DNA from: Saururus chinensis
Taxonomy: Eukaryota > Streptophyta > Magnoliopsida > Piperales > Saururaceae
Direction of reading: 5' to 3'
Assembly (NCBI GenBank): GCA_035235625.1
Contig: CP141140.1
Location: 13,350,685 to 13,414,684, forward strand
Length of the DNA stretch: 64,000 nt
Both the position numbers and the translations under genes were made by a program. The notes beneath the pieces were generated by a model, which worked only from the letters and a program-made list of their open reading frames with translations, had not been told where the DNA came from and searched no databases. Every line of letters begins with the position of its first letter. Positions within the stretch are counted from its first letter, which is position 1. Below, piece by piece: positions 1 to 12,204 of this stretch.

Positions 1-472
1 TCTCTGGAATCTGGATCTAGAGTGGGAGAGACTGGACTGGAGTGGGAGTGGAAAGCAGAAGAAATGGGGGACTGGGATTGGGTTTCTGGAATCTGGGGTC
101 TTTAAGTGTAGCCCGATTGGCCCGTTTCACCAAAATCTGTTTGATTCGGCCCGGGAATTGATCTTGGTCCGGATCAAGCCAGTTCGACCTGCCAAACCTA
201 ATTGGGTTTTAAACATTGCTTTGAACCGTCAAAGATAAAAAGTGTATGGAAAAACAAATGCTGTTTTGTAGACTATAATAGACATGTCTTTTTGGAAATT
301 TATGCTAACATCCAATTCAATGCTTTATCACGAGACACTTCCTTGTGTTAATATCTAAGTATGAAGCATGTTTAGTTATATGGATAAGCAATTAGCGAGT
401 TGAAAATTGCACAATTCCATCTCAAGAGAATGTAATAATGAAGGCATTATAGCTTTATATTAAGCAATGTTT
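1..472. other. Intergenic DNA, no gene recognised
   Basis: I see no convincing coding sequence, RNA gene or transposon end here. It is ordinary AT-rich plant intergenic sequence leading into the LINE insertion site. Confidence 0.5.
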
Positions 473-482
473 TTGCAGATCA

Positions 483-761
483 TTAATTCGTTTAATTTTT
501 TTTGGCACTAATGGGCCCCGTACCGGGTTATTTTATTAGAAACTGAAGGAGGGGTGGACAACCAACTATGCCTATATATTACATTATTCAAGGAAGATGG
601 ACAAGAATAGTGTTATTTAGAGCAAAGTTTGCTCGACAATCAGCCACCAAGTTAGCCTCTCTGTAGACCTGATGAATCTTGAATTCCACAAAATCAGAAA
701 GGACTTGCTTAATTTGAGAAATGATAGGAGCAATGCGTGTCTTTTTAACTTTGTTGAGGTG
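483..761 (-). mobile_element. 5'-truncated LINE tail (RNase H end of the reverse transcriptase ORF)
   Basis: Read on the minus strand, this 279 bp piece encodes the last part of a plant LINE RNase H-like domain. It contains IAPIISQIKQVLSDF followed by VYREANLVAD, which fits the family pattern HVxREANxxAD near the C-terminus. A stop, a short 3' untranslated part and an A-rich tail (T-run near 500-509 on the plus strand) follow. The 10 bp word TTGCAGATCA flanks it at 473-482 and 762-771, as expected for a target-site duplication made by target-primed reverse transcription. Only the extreme 3' end was inserted, so it is a dead copy. The TSD and tail agree with the domain reading; the exact LINE family is not assigned. 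Confidence 0.65.
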
Positions 762-771
762 TTGCAGATCA

Positions 772-2256
772 GGAATGCTTCTGATATTGTTTCATTTCCT
801 GTGTATGTTTGGAATTGTCAGGAGATATATTTCTGAAGTTTACAGCATGGAATAAGGGCTGAAAGCACTTCAAGCTTGGAACAGCGATCTTTCTTTTATT
901 TTTTTGGATAAGGAAAAGGAAGAGCTATATTTCTGTCTTAATAGTAGATGGAAGTGATCTTCCCGGTACTGAAAACTGGACTAAAGTCTCTTTCAGCAAC
1001 ATTCTGTTATGGTGTCTGTATTTATTTTTAATTTATTCAGGAGCATAAAATTCCTTGTAAACCATCAATATCTTAGATGACAAAATCTGGACTTCTTTGG
1101 TTGACAATATAAGTTGGTGCGTGCCCCATGATCTGGGTATGCCCTGTCAGCTGCTTAAGCAAATATAAACAACTCATTAAATTTGCGAGTAATTTTTATT
1201 ACGAATACAACTGAAGTAAAAGCTACAATTGGATGCCCGGTACTTCCATATCCTGGCTTTCACAGAAAGGAAAACCGAAAGGCGAAGGGGTTTCCGAAAT
1301 CTGGAAGACGAATACTACAATGATACAGTTCAAAAATGATTAATGTGGGATACATACCAAAACTGTTTTTCATTACTCTAAAAAGTGGAATTCAGTCCTT
1401 TTGGTGCGTCTGCTTATTACTCGGCATAGGCTAGTCAGGCAGCAGTAGTAGCTATAACAATATGCTCGGCCATTCTTATTCGGGGGATCACAAATTATGT
1501 GTTATTACTTACGTTTTTCTCATCTGGTGTTGTCACCAGAATCCAAACCAGTAAGCGCACGTTCTCTTATCAATTTCACATAATTGCGTTCATTTATTAA
1601 TAAAACTAGATAAAAGTTGCAACAAAAGCATATTTATATTTCATCTTCTGAACCTGAATCTATGTATCATTGGGTGTGGCAATTCATCACTTATGTAGAG
1701 CCCATAGTTGAAAATTACATTAAATTTCCTTTTGGTTACGATGAATCAGGTCAGGACTCGTGAATAAGTTTTTTCTTTCTTATTTCTGGCTGAAAAATGC
1801 CTAATGAATATCACATAATTAGTGTCTTTTAAGTTACAATTTTTATCCATAAAAAATGTTACGAATTCAATGAACTACACAATCTTACAAAGTCTATTGA
1901 CACAGAGAAATTATCTATTGGAATTGTTGTACAAGCCATAGTATGCGTTGTACCTCCAAAATTCATGCCGAAAGTGCGCGTCGAGGCCTGCAGCTTGCGA
2001 CTAAGCCTCATACCTGACTCTATGAGTTTAATATTGATGTCAAATATACAAATACAAATACACCAAAGCGTTATATTTTCTCACTGAAAATGATCCTAAA
2101 AATAGCAGAAAAATTAAAGACATTATATGGGCTATTTAAAGAATTAATAGACATTACATTAAAAAGTATAACAAGATATATTTTAAAACTTTGAGGTATA
2201 ATTGTGAACTATAAGAAATATTGGCGTACAAGGCACGCTTATGATATATACAGAGT
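772..2256. other. Intergenic DNA, no gene recognised
   Basis: No open frame with family resemblance, no inverted termini and no RNA gene were recognised. Composition is AT-rich with short A/T runs. Confidence 0.5.
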
Positions 2257-2330
2257 TATGTTTAAGAAAACACAACTTCTCAATAGGATGTGTTATGTTT
2301 AAGAAAACACAACTTCTCAATAGGATGTGT
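2257..2330. repeat. 37 bp perfect tandem duplication
   Basis: The 37 bp unit beginning TATGTTTAAGAAAACACAAC occurs twice back to back (2257-2293 and 2294-2330) with no mismatch seen. It sits just upstream of the MULE transposase remnant and looks like a recent local slippage duplication. Confidence 0.85.
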
Positions 2331-2429
2331 TATCTGCCAAATGAGGCTTAAACAATCGCATTTTTCTAAAACACAACTTCTTTACCTATCATGTTATCAT
2401 GAACATGACCGGTTAACCTATCATTTAAT

Positions 2430-3174
2430 TTTTTTTAATGTTAACTACTTAAAATTCGGTCGTGCAGGTAAATCACTGTGTGATTTAATCAATGGGGACC
2501 CAGACAAATCCTATCACATACTTCCTTTATACGGAATGCAAATAGAAAGGATTAATCTATGGAGTGTGGCAGTTTCAATAAGATCATGTGATTTTCCTAG
2601 ACTTATAGGGAGATACGATTTTAAAAGAGTATTTTGGATGTTTCGGCCGGTTGTAAGAGCGTTTACAATAACACTAAGGTCATTGCTAACTGTAGATGCG
2701 ACTTTCTTGAAGGGAAAGTATCCCGGTCAACTATTGATAGTAATTGTACTAGATAGGAACAATAATTGATATGCGTTACATTTGTAGTGGTCGAGAATGA
2801 ATGTGAGAAAACATGGAGCTTATTTTTTAAATTGCTAAAAAATTATCCATTTTCTAATCCACGAGCTGAGTTGGATACAATTGTTTCTAATAGAATGAAG
2901 GGTTTGTCAAATGTTTTTAAGTAGTATTTTTCCTCTACACACTACGGATATTGCCGCTGCTACATGGCAACAAATATGTTGGACATATTCAAAGACAACT
3001 ACCTAAAGAATCAGCTCCATGTGGTAGCTAAAACTTTTAGACAAAACATATATAATGACATAATTAATATTATTAAAGAACATAATCCTAATACATTTGT
3101 TTGGCTAGAAAAGATTGGTGAAGAGAACTGGGTCAATGTTAAATTTACAGGAATACGATATGGAACACTCAGCT
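2430..3174 (+). mobile_element. Mutator-like (MULE/MuDR) transposase remnant
   Basis: Broken coding sequence of a MuDR-type DNA transposase. In order: a pre-domain segment with LINGDPDKSYHILPLYG (family pattern xxGDxxxSYxxLPxY), then the start of the DDE catalytic domain at about 2640-2765 with VDATFLKGKYPGQLL, whose Asp is the first catalytic acid of the family, then VENECEKTWSLFFKLL at about 2790-2835. Next come NRMKGLSNVF and, from 2964, an ATNMLDIFKDNYLK...EHNPNTFVWLEKI stretch matching the conserved region after the catalytic core. The reading frame changes at about 2770 and again between about 2900 and 2960, and the last part ends abruptly at the border of the next repeat. Clearly non-functional. 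No terminal inverted repeats were found. Confidence 0.75.
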
Positions 3175-3804
3175 TGTCACACCCCGGCACACTCCAGCCC
3201 CGAGCCGAACCTGGTTCAAGGAAGAAGCGGCATGTGGCATGACGAAGTATAGTTTGATTTTGGAATACTTAACTCATCCTTGGGTAGAATACTACGGAGT
3301 TGCACACATATATTTTGTACAAAAACAAAATGACCAATAAAAGGACTACTAATTAAAAGCATTAGTCTACATATACCCACATACTTAGTCATAAACAGCT
3401 CATACATGGTTAAAATAAGTTTAAGCCAACAATGGCTATATAGAAGTGTGAAGTATAGTCAAGAGTATATAGATCGCAACATAAGATAATATCAAAGCTA
3501 TTATAAAACACAACATCTACATACATCCCCTCTCAATGATCAACGCCATCCACATGCTCCACAAAGAGCTCATCCAAACAACCTGCATGGCATGACATGC
3601 AGCCCCAAACAAAAACACAAAATAAAGAGGGGTGAGCCAAAGCTCAACAAGGGACAAAATACAAAAGTAAATTCACAATGAAAACACAAGCATAACCATC
3701 ATAACATCCATCACATAATCAAACACTATGCCCATTCATCAAGGAATAATCACATAAACTTGTGTCACATGTGCATCATGTCATAATTGGCATTGCATAA
3801 GCAT

Positions 3805-4080
3805 CTACTCATGCCACCTGCATATCATGCTATATATAACATTTCTCATCAACACATACTCATGTCACCTGCATATTATGCTATGTATAACATATCTCAT
3901 CAACACATACTCATGCCACCTGCATATCATGCTATGTATAAATAATATATTTCAACATCACATAGTCATGCCACCTATATATCATGCACATAGTCATGCC
4001 AGTTGCATGTCATATTATATATAACATATTTCATCATCACATAGTCATGCCACATGCATATCTACTATAACCCACATTCT
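3805..4080. repeat. Minisatellite, about 52-55 bp unit, 5-6 imperfect copies
   Basis: Units start with CTCATGCCACCTGCATATCA or close variants and run through a TATAACATATTTCATCAACACATA-like tail split by small indels. Copies begin near 3805, 3859, 3911, 3965, 3993 (short) and 4044. Lies inside the probable LTR. Short open frames here are by-products of the repeat. Confidence 0.75.
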
Positions 4081-4639
4081 AGAAGCACATACCATGCCAC
4101 CTGTGCAACATGGGTTCAAATATAGCTTATAACACATATATACCTCATGTGTAAATATGTAAAACTCATTATCATTATCACATCCTGCACGAATCATTTC
4201 TCAACATAAATATATCATGCATATTCATTCCTCAATAAAAGCATTCACCCTGCAATATTAAGCACATCAATCACACACATCATCCTATATATCCATGCAG
4301 ATCATGTCATAATCACATGTGTAACATAAGCTTCATTGTTCCTACACAACCTGTGTCAATGAGCATTATCTCCCATACACATGCAACAATAAATGGTGAA
4401 TCTCTTATAATTGAGAAAACAACTATCCCGCTCACCCTAGCCGAAGCCTAAGCGAACCTACTGCTCACCTTGGCTATAACCTAAGTAGACATGCTCACCA
4501 TGGACAATCCTAAAGAGGAAGCCCTAAGCAGTTTATGTAAGTTCCCTAGCTGGGAAGATACCCCATCGTAAGCTAGTGCACACGGACAAACCAGCTGGAT
4601 TCTCATGGTCCAAATAACTTATCAAATAACTTATATAAC

Positions 4640-5830
4640 ATTCCGATCTTCTTTATTAAAATAATTAAATGCACATCTTGACAAGCTTTTGAGCTTTGTT
4701 CTAAATTGAATAAAATCATATAAATTTAGGAACAATGGTAAAATTATGGTATAAATTTGTCATTTTAATTCGTTATTACAAACGTAACAAATAAATAGGA
4801 GGTCTCTTTAAACATTAAAGGATATAAAGATTTGTACACCTTCTAAATAAACTTTGGTTTTAATTGGTTAAAATGATAAAACTTAACCAACAATGCTCTG
4901 AGTGGTTCGTCATATAGTTTGTTTGATTTATTCTTACAAACTTAATAAATCAGTACGTATCTATTTAAAATAATTAAATACACTTTCGTGATGAGCTTTT
5001 GTGCTTTAATCTAAATCTAGTTAAGGGAATAAAACTAGATAAGTTAAGGAACAACATCTAAAATGCAGTGTCAGATTGTCCATTTTATTTGTTATTACAA
5101 ACGTAACAAATGAATGATATGTATTTTTAAGCTTTAAACGATATAACCATTTATGCACATTCTTAAAAAACTTTGGCTTTAAAAGATTTCAAGGATATAA
5201 CATAACTAAAAGTGGTCCAACTGGTTTGTCGTTTAGTACGTTTGATTAATTTTTACAAAAGTAGAAAATAAGTATGTATTTATTTAAATCAATTAAATAC
5301 ACATTTGTCACGAGCTTGGGTGCTTTATTTTAAATCTAGTTATACAAATAAAATCATATAACTTAAGGAAGAATGGTCAAATTGTGGTATCACTTTGTCC
5401 ATTTGATTCGTTATTATGAACGTAACTAATAAAATAGACATCTCTTTTAACTTTAAACGATATAACAATTTATGCACATTCTTTATGAACTTTGGTTTTA
5501 ATTAATTAAAAAGATATAACTTGACCAAAAGTGGTGCGATTGGTTCGTCGTTTGGTGCATTTAAATAAGTCTCATGAACTTAACAAATGAGTACGTATTT
5601 ATTTAAAATAATTAAAATACACATTCATGATGAGCTTTGGTTCTTTGTTCTAAATCTAGTTAAGCGAATGAAATCATAGAATTATATAAGTTAAGGAGGA
5701 ATAGTCAAATTGTTATATCACTTTGTCCATTTGATTCATTATTACGAATGTATCAAATGAATGAGAGGTCTTTTAATTAAACATTAAACGATATAAAAAT
5801 TTATGTACATACTAAATTTTCCTGTAACAC
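4640..5830. repeat. Four imperfect tandem copies of a roughly 315 bp unit
   Basis: A long-period repeat is visible by aligning the landmark CACAT/CACTTTCGTGATGAGCTTTT. It recurs at 4672, 4981, 5300 and 5620, giving spacings of 309, 319 and 320 bp. Each copy also carries CTAAATCTAGTTAAG-like, TTTGTCCATTTGATTCGTTATTAC-like (broken by substitutions) and GATATAACAATTTATGCACA-like stretches in the same order. The copies differ by many substitutions, so the array is old. It fills the right-hand half of the probable antisense LTR. Confidence 0.75.
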
Positions 5831-5944
5831 GAATAAAGCCCCAATGAGAATACCATATGTGGCGAAACTCTCATCTTTTCTGCTCCTGATATTGTGGTGG
5901 GCTAAGAATATACCACGACATAACATGTCATGAACTGCTTCCAC

Positions 5945-6405
5945 CTAGTTGTACCTCCCCATAATAGCCAAGTCATCGATGAAGTCACACGGAGATGGGG
6001 AGACAAATCTATTGCTATGTGTGAATAATACGTGAGCCACCATATGCACAATGACCAAGCATGCTAAGTCTTCGTCGACGACAAAATGCCTATTTTCTGC
6101 CACTTCCTTCAAAATTTTTTTAATGAGATTCTTCTCCAACCGCTTTCTAGCGAAAAACCTTTTGATGAATTGCCCCTGCCTTGGGCAGCCTTCCCGTCGC
6201 CACTATCCAACTTCAACTTGTTTCCTTTTTCCGTCAAACCAGTGATCAGTGCGACTCCTTTCTTAGTAAGGGGTAGTATTTTTCCCCGGATGTTGAACAC
6301 CTCGCGTGAGTCATCCCAGCACTCACCTATTAGAACGTCTAAGAGCAACCTGGAGCTAATGATTTGCTCACAATAGTATATTAGGTAGAACCCAGTCTCC
6401 TTCAA
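5945..6405 (-). pseudogene. Ulp1/plant-mobile-domain (DUF1985-like) protein fragment
   Basis: Read on the minus strand, 6405-6109 contains CWDDSREVFNIRGKILPLTK followed by KKGVALITGL, matching the pattern FxIxGKxLxLTxxDVALITGL of plant-mobile-domain proteins linked to Ulp1-type proteases. The expected continuation (KEVAENRHFVVDEDL...CDFIDDLAIMGRYNW) is in another frame at 6139-5945, with the shift at the T-run near 6113-6120. Such genes are often carried by Mutator-like elements, and the MULE remnant lies just upstream. No protease catalytic part is visible. This is a broken fragment; the family name is by motif memory only. Confidence 0.5.
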
Positions 6406-6569
6406 AATTGCCTTGCATCATTACCTCGATTCAACGAGGTCTTTTGATAGTCGAAGTCCACCAAGGAAACTATTTGTTCCTATACCCGGTCTCCGGCCGT
6501 AAATTCTCTTCTTTTCTCTTCTGAGGCCTTCATTGATTCCTCCATTTGATTGTATTATTGTAGCTTTCG

Positions 6570-6670
<101 letters not shown>

Positions 6671-6721
6671 ACAATAGGTCGTGACCAAAATCAAAGAGTC
6701 ATGTTGATTCACATTATGTAA

Positions 6722-8700
6722 CTAACGTTCAAATACATGCTTAGTACATATATCGTGTTATCGTTAACATGATAATATGCCTTCTCATACACGATAGCAC
6801 AACTTCTCAATGTCATATATTGTATATTATATTATCGATAACACAACTATGTACTATGTGCGTATGCAAGTACTACCTGTCATGTGCTCCCTAATACAAT
6901 ATATAAACAATCGTGTATTCGAACCTACAAAAAAAATTGAATTTGAATAATAAGTCATTAACACATAAGTCGTCGACTAGTTGATGTCGATTAGCCTCGC
7001 AGGATTAACCCCTCTATGGGTAGTTGATCTTCGTCAAAAATCACTTCTTTACTGGGGGCGTGTGAGTATACCCTCGGGCCGAACCTCACTTCACGGTCGA
7101 AACTTCGCTTGACATGTTGAATTTTGGAAATGTGGAATCGGAAATCGGATATCCCACTGCGTTTTCGCTTCTCACTCGTTGGACTTTAGAAATCACTGGT
7201 TGGATGGGTCGCTTTACGGTTGGTCATTTTTGGGTAAATGCTCCCATTTGCCCAATTTACACGATATAAAACCTTAATCCCTAACCCAAGGGTATTTCGG
7301 TCCAAATTTTTTATTATATCGTGTAAATCTGGGTTCTGCGATATTTTTACTTAAAAATTAAGAAATATAAAATATTGGCTTCTTTGGCTAGGTAATATGA
7401 AAAAAACTCACACCATACAAGGCCTATGTATCTAGGTTAGGTTTCCTCTTTTCAATTAGAAATTATTAGGTACACTTGTGCATATGGAAATTATTACCTA
7501 TGAGCAATTGACCTGAACTGATATTTTTTATTATGGGCTCATGGGTTGTTACATGTGTCCATCACTAATATAGGTGAGGAGCATATTTTTCGATATATTT
7601 TGCCTACCCAATAATTTTTCCTTCTTGAAGCTTTTGCCTACGATAGGTTAGAGTCTCCATTGTGCTTGTGGTTGAAAGTCTTTAAGTCAATAAGCATTTC
7701 AGGTTAGAGGCTTGTACTGGCCTTTAAACAATACGTAGTTCGAAAGGTCCTTAATAAGTTTAGGAATGACGGACTTCCTTTATGTTCTTTATATTTTTAG
7801 GATAAATTATACTTATACCTCCTTATATTTTAAAAATTATACATATATCTCATATCATTAACAAAATTATTATAATTATTTTTACATGATAAAAATATTT
7901 GTATGCACTTAATCGCTAAGGGGGGTCAGGTAAAAAGGTGGGGTACGTCTATCATGCTCCCTAATTGATCTTGCCCCCATCAACCTTCTTAGTAATTAAC
8001 TGAATAAAATTATTTTTATTATTTAAAATAACTGTTAACGTAAGCATTGACGTCTCAATTGTTTTTGGCACCGCTGGTCGAATTGTGGCTTACCGTATAC
8101 GCCATAGAGAAAATCTGAACGGAAAGTATCCAGAAAAAACATCACTGACGGCAATGCTCCTCTGCCAAATGGTTTATTATATCTTTGCACGCGTTATTGA
8201 TTGATTTTACCAATGTTTTAAACAAGTTCACGATCACTAGATTAAGAATTTTTGATTATTAGAATAATAGTCAAACTATGAAAATCAAACCGGTTTTTTT
8301 CCAAACAGATAGCGACAAAGTTGATTTCTTCGTCTGGAGCAACTGCATAATAGTGATAGGTCACCTAACAAGATGCACATAATCTAGTTTAAGTAGTCAG
8401 TCATAACGGTTAAAAGGAGTTTAGCAGCCTTGAACTACAAGGTTGAAGGTGTGGAAAGGGGCTACATTTCTTCGAACACCATTTGACCCACGATGAAATC
8501 ATCAAACTTTTTCATCTCTGCTAAAATAATGCATCATTTTCAGAAGGGCATTTCGTTTTCTAGTATGAAGTTATGAACAGATTGCCGTAGAGACTAGAAA
8601 ACATACATAAGCGTGAACCTAAAAAGACTTGCATATTCAATCTTCGACACAGCCAAGGCTGGAAGAAAACTTGCTTAGCTGAGCATAGTAGAGTAGCATA
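6722..8700. other. Intergenic DNA with one short inverted repeat
   Basis: No gene recognised. An inverted repeat with 15 bp perfect arms lies at 7255-7269 (ATTTACACGATATAA) and 7314-7328, separated by 44 bp. The rest is AT-rich sequence without a family I can name. Confidence 0.45.
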
Positions 8701-8900
8701 TCCCATTGTTTTTCTCCGTTGACGTCAAAATTTCCAGAAAAGAAAGTATGCCTTTTCTCTCAATACGTTTCAGCGACAAGGAAATGGGCTTCAATGGAAG
8801 TCTACTTTGGATGGCTCCATATCAGACAACAAAGTCTTTCTGAAATAATTTCTTGGATGAGCACTGCACCTTTTCTTCAAGAACTAAAGCGCCAACCTCA

Positions 8901-8907
8901 TATAATA
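8901..8907 (+). promoter_or_regulatory. Possible TATA box of the receptor kinase gene
   Basis: TATAATA lies 55-61 bp upstream of the receptor kinase ATG. Position is plausible for a plant promoter with a short leader, but the word is common in AT-rich DNA. Confidence 0.35.
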
Positions 8908-8961
8908 GATTATGCAAGTACGGAGTTCGATTAGCAGACCTTCTTTTAACAGCAAACTCTC

Positions 8962-11900
8962 ATGGCTCTTCTTGTGGGGATTAGACCTCTCTTTTCCCAG
9001 GCTATTGTATTCTTTGGATGTTTTCTAGTTCTGTGCTGTAGTTCTACAACAGCGCAAAGTGGATCAGGTGAAGCAGAAGCACTCCTAAGGTGGAAGTCCA
9101 GCTTCATTATCGAGCCTCCTCTGTTACGCTCTTGGACTTCACAAATCAATGGATCTGGCAACATGGAGAGCCCATGCAATTGGTTTGGAATTTCATGCAA
9201 CAAAGAAGGACGAGTGGCCAAAATCGTTCTGACCAATTCAAGCTTACAAGGTAACCTTGACAAGCTCAACTTCCCTGCTTTGACAGAACTCACTTTTCTC
9301 GACCTGTCTTTCAATAATCTCTCTGGAGTTTTGCCTCCTTCAATCGGGGATATTACCCAGATCAGGGTGCTCAACATTTCTAATAACTCATTAACAGGAG
9401 AATTAGCACCTTCTTTTTTCACAAACTGGACCCAGCTTATCTCTCTTGAGCTGCAGTACAATTATCTCAGTGGAAAAATTCCGTCAGAGATTGGGCAACT
9501 TAAAAATTTGCAGTTCTTGCGGCTCTACAACAATCAATTCAATGGTTCAATACCTCAAGAAATAGGAAATCTAACCAATCTCATTAGATTAAGGTTGAGT
9601 ATAAACAGTCTCAGCGGTGAAATTCCTCCAAGTTTAGGAAATTGCGTCAATACAACCTACCTAGTTTTGTATGGGAATCACTTGTCTGGTTCAATACCCG
9701 CCACCCTTGGTAACATGAGCAAGCTTACGCTGTTGTACCTGTACGATAACCAGTTGTCTGGTTCAATTCCTCCTGAACTTGGAAAATTAGTTAACATGGA
9801 CAATTTAGACCTCTCGAGCAATCAACTTTCTGGTTCCATCCCATCCAGTTTAGGGAACATGGAAGTGCTTGAGATTTTGTATTTGTTTGAAAATCAGCTT
9901 TCAGGGCCAATTCCTCCACAAATAGGAAATCTAAAAAATTTAACCCAGATGAGCGTGCAAGAGAACAAGCTCAATGGTTCAATACCTGCTACCTTTGGCA
10001 ACTTAACAAGCCTTACTGATCTTCGTCTTTTTCAGAATCAATTATCAGGCACCATGCCTCTAGAAATGTCCAATCTCATATACCTGTCTGTCTTTCAAGT
10101 GGGTGACAACAATCTGTCAGGTTCTTTACCCGACCAAATTTGTCAAGGCGGAAAGCTTACCTACATAGCCACATACAACAATCAGTTCACAGGTTCCATC
10201 CCAAGAAGCTTGAAAAACTGCACAACCTTGGTAAGGGTCCGGCTAGAGGGAAACAAGTTTACAGGGAACATTTCAGAAGGCTTTGGTGTGTACCCAAATC
10301 TCAGCTACATTGACTTGAGCAACAACAACTTGTATGGTGAGCTCTTGGCAAACTGGGGGGAGTCTTCGAATTTGACAAAACTACAAATGTCTGGGAACCG
10401 AATCAGAAGCCAGATACCGGCTGAGTTTGGGAAGTTGACCAAATTGCAGGAGCTTGGCATTTCTTCAAACAATTTATGGGGGGAAATCCCGATGGAGTTG
10501 GGGAACCTCATTTCTCTACTCATTCTACGTCTAAATGGGAACAAACTTACTGGTGCCATACCTCCAGAATTTGGAAAGTTATCTAATTTACAGATTCTCG
10601 ACCTTTCCTCAAACGAATTAAGTGGGCAGATTCCAACTGAATTGGAAGGGTGCTCCAAGCTTCTGTCGCTGAATTTGAGCAAAAATGCTCTGAGCGGGCC
10701 GATCCCATATCAGATTGGAAACTTTATATATCTCCAGATTCTCCTAGATTTGAGCAGCAACTCTTTAACAGGAGAAATCCCTTCACAGCTGGGGAAGCTG
10801 AACAAATTGGAACTTCTGAACCTCTCCCGCAACCTTCTCTCCGGGTCCATCCCAACTTCTTTTGATGGGCTGGACAGTCTTATAGCGATCGATTTGTCAC
10901 ATAATGATTTGGAGGGTCCTCTTCCTGACATCATATCCTTGAACGAAGCTTCAATAGAGGGGAACAGAGGCCTCTGCGGCAACCTACAAGGCCTTCCACC
11001 ATGCAATTCCACAAGGAGGGAAAAAGATAGCAGTAACCGCAAACAAGTTATTTTGATCGTCGCTCCTCTATTGGGTGCGTTGCTCCTTCTCCTCATAGCG
11101 GGTGGAGTTTGTGTAAGCTTCCATTACTGGAGAAGGCAGAAATATGTACCCAACAATTCATTCGAAGTATGGAATCTTGGTATGAAGATAGCATATCAAG
11201 ACATCATCAAAGCAACAGAAAATTTCAGCGACAGGTACTTGATGGGAAGCGGAGGGTTTGGGAAAGTTTACAGAGCAGAGCTGCCATTCGGGCAGGTAGT
11301 AGCAGTGAAGAAGCTCCACCAAATGGAAGAAAACGAGCTGCTCGACAGAAGCAGCTTCCAGAACGAAGTGAAGGCTCTGATGGAGATCCGCCACCGCAAT
11401 GTGGTGAAGCTATACGGGTACTGCTCCAACCCTTCGGTGACGCTGCTGGTGTGCAAGTACATGGAGAAGGGGAGCTTGGCTGACGTGCTGAGGAGCAATG
11501 AAGAAGCAATGGAGTTCGACTGGGCCAGGAGGCTGAACGCGGTGAGGGGAATTGCCCACGCCTTGGCTTACATGCACCATTATTGCACCCCGCCCATCAT
11601 TCATCGAGACATCTCGAGTGACAACGTCTTGCTTGATTCTGAGTATGAGGTGGGCGTCTCCGACTTCGGCACCTCCAAGCTGCTAAACCCCGACTCCTCC
11701 AACTGGACCTCCCTCGCAGGCACCTATGGATATGTCGCCCCAGGTAAGCTAGCTTAAATTTTACTTCAGCAACCGCTTCAATTAGACTCTAAATGACGAA
11801 ATAAGCTTAATGCTTGGGATTTTCGCTGTGGTTCAGAGCTCGCTTACACGATGAGAGTGAACGAGAAGTGCGACGTCTACAGCTTCGGGGTGGTGGCTAT

Positions 11901-12204
11901 GGAGATCATGATGGGAACGCATCCTGGGCAGCTGCTCAGCTCTCTGTCTGCGAATGCGACCCACGGTGGGGATGCAGTGTTGTTGAAGGACGTGCTAGAC
12001 CAGCGCCTCCGACCGCCGTCGGAAGAGATGAGCAGCGACGTTGTTATGGTGGTTGTTATGGCGTGCATGTGCTTGAGCAGCAATCCTGAGACGCGACCGA
12101 CCATGGAGCATGTGGCTCGAGAGTTGGCTGCCGGTGGCAAGCCTTTGTCTAAGCCCTTCCAAATGATTAGTTTGACTCAGCTAATGCATCATTTTAAGAC
12201 GTGA
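8962..12204 (+). CDS. LRR receptor-like kinase, MIK2-like (subfamily XII-type)
   Basis: Exons 8962-11743 and 11837-12204 give 1049 aa. The 93 bp GT-AG intron is phase 1, and joining restores GYVAPELAYTM, the usual kinase text after the activation loop. Order: signal peptide (about 1-31); N-terminal LRR cap with ALLRWKSSF and CNWFGISC; 23 LRRs of 24 aa (about 95-650); a short juxtamembrane stretch; one membrane helix at about 695-718; a Ser/Thr kinase domain from about 755. Kinase motifs are intact: GSGGFGKVY loop (about 760), VAVKK lysine (about 782), [10 protein letters not shown] (about 880, an RD kinase) and SDFGTSK (about 900). It would act at the plasma membrane, sensing an extracellular ligand. 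Architecture and kinase text resemble Arabidopsis MIK2 and its plant-wide relatives. The ligand cannot be read from sequence. No damage seen, so probably functional. Confidence 0.93.

Larger units (their letters stand above)
3175..5830 (-). mobile_element. Probable antisense solo LTR (Ty3/gypsy, Tekay/Del-like), fossil
   Basis: The segment opens with TGTCACACCCCGG, the reverse complement of the usual 3' end of Tekay-type LTRs, and closes near 5829 with TTTTCCTGTAACA, like the reversed 5' end. It interrupts the MULE transposase at 3174. A motif near 3630-3650 (GGGGTGAGCCAAAGCTCAAC) is familiar from antisense plant LTRs. No gag or pol sequence is present, so a solo LTR is the simplest reading. 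I could not match a target-site duplication, so the right border is uncertain. It contains two tandem-repeat arrays, listed separately. Confidence 0.45.

Noticed and set aside
3805-5830. CRISPR-like regular repeats
   Set aside because: Plant DNA with imperfect contiguous tandem units and no spacers; these are minisatellite or satellite-like arrays.
8719-8934. 71-codon frame just upstream of the receptor kinase
   Set aside because: No motif, no splice or signal features; position fits promoter and leader.
8946-11604. Several frames antisense to or overlapping the receptor kinase
   Set aside because: Shadows of the strongly supported LRR kinase reading frame.
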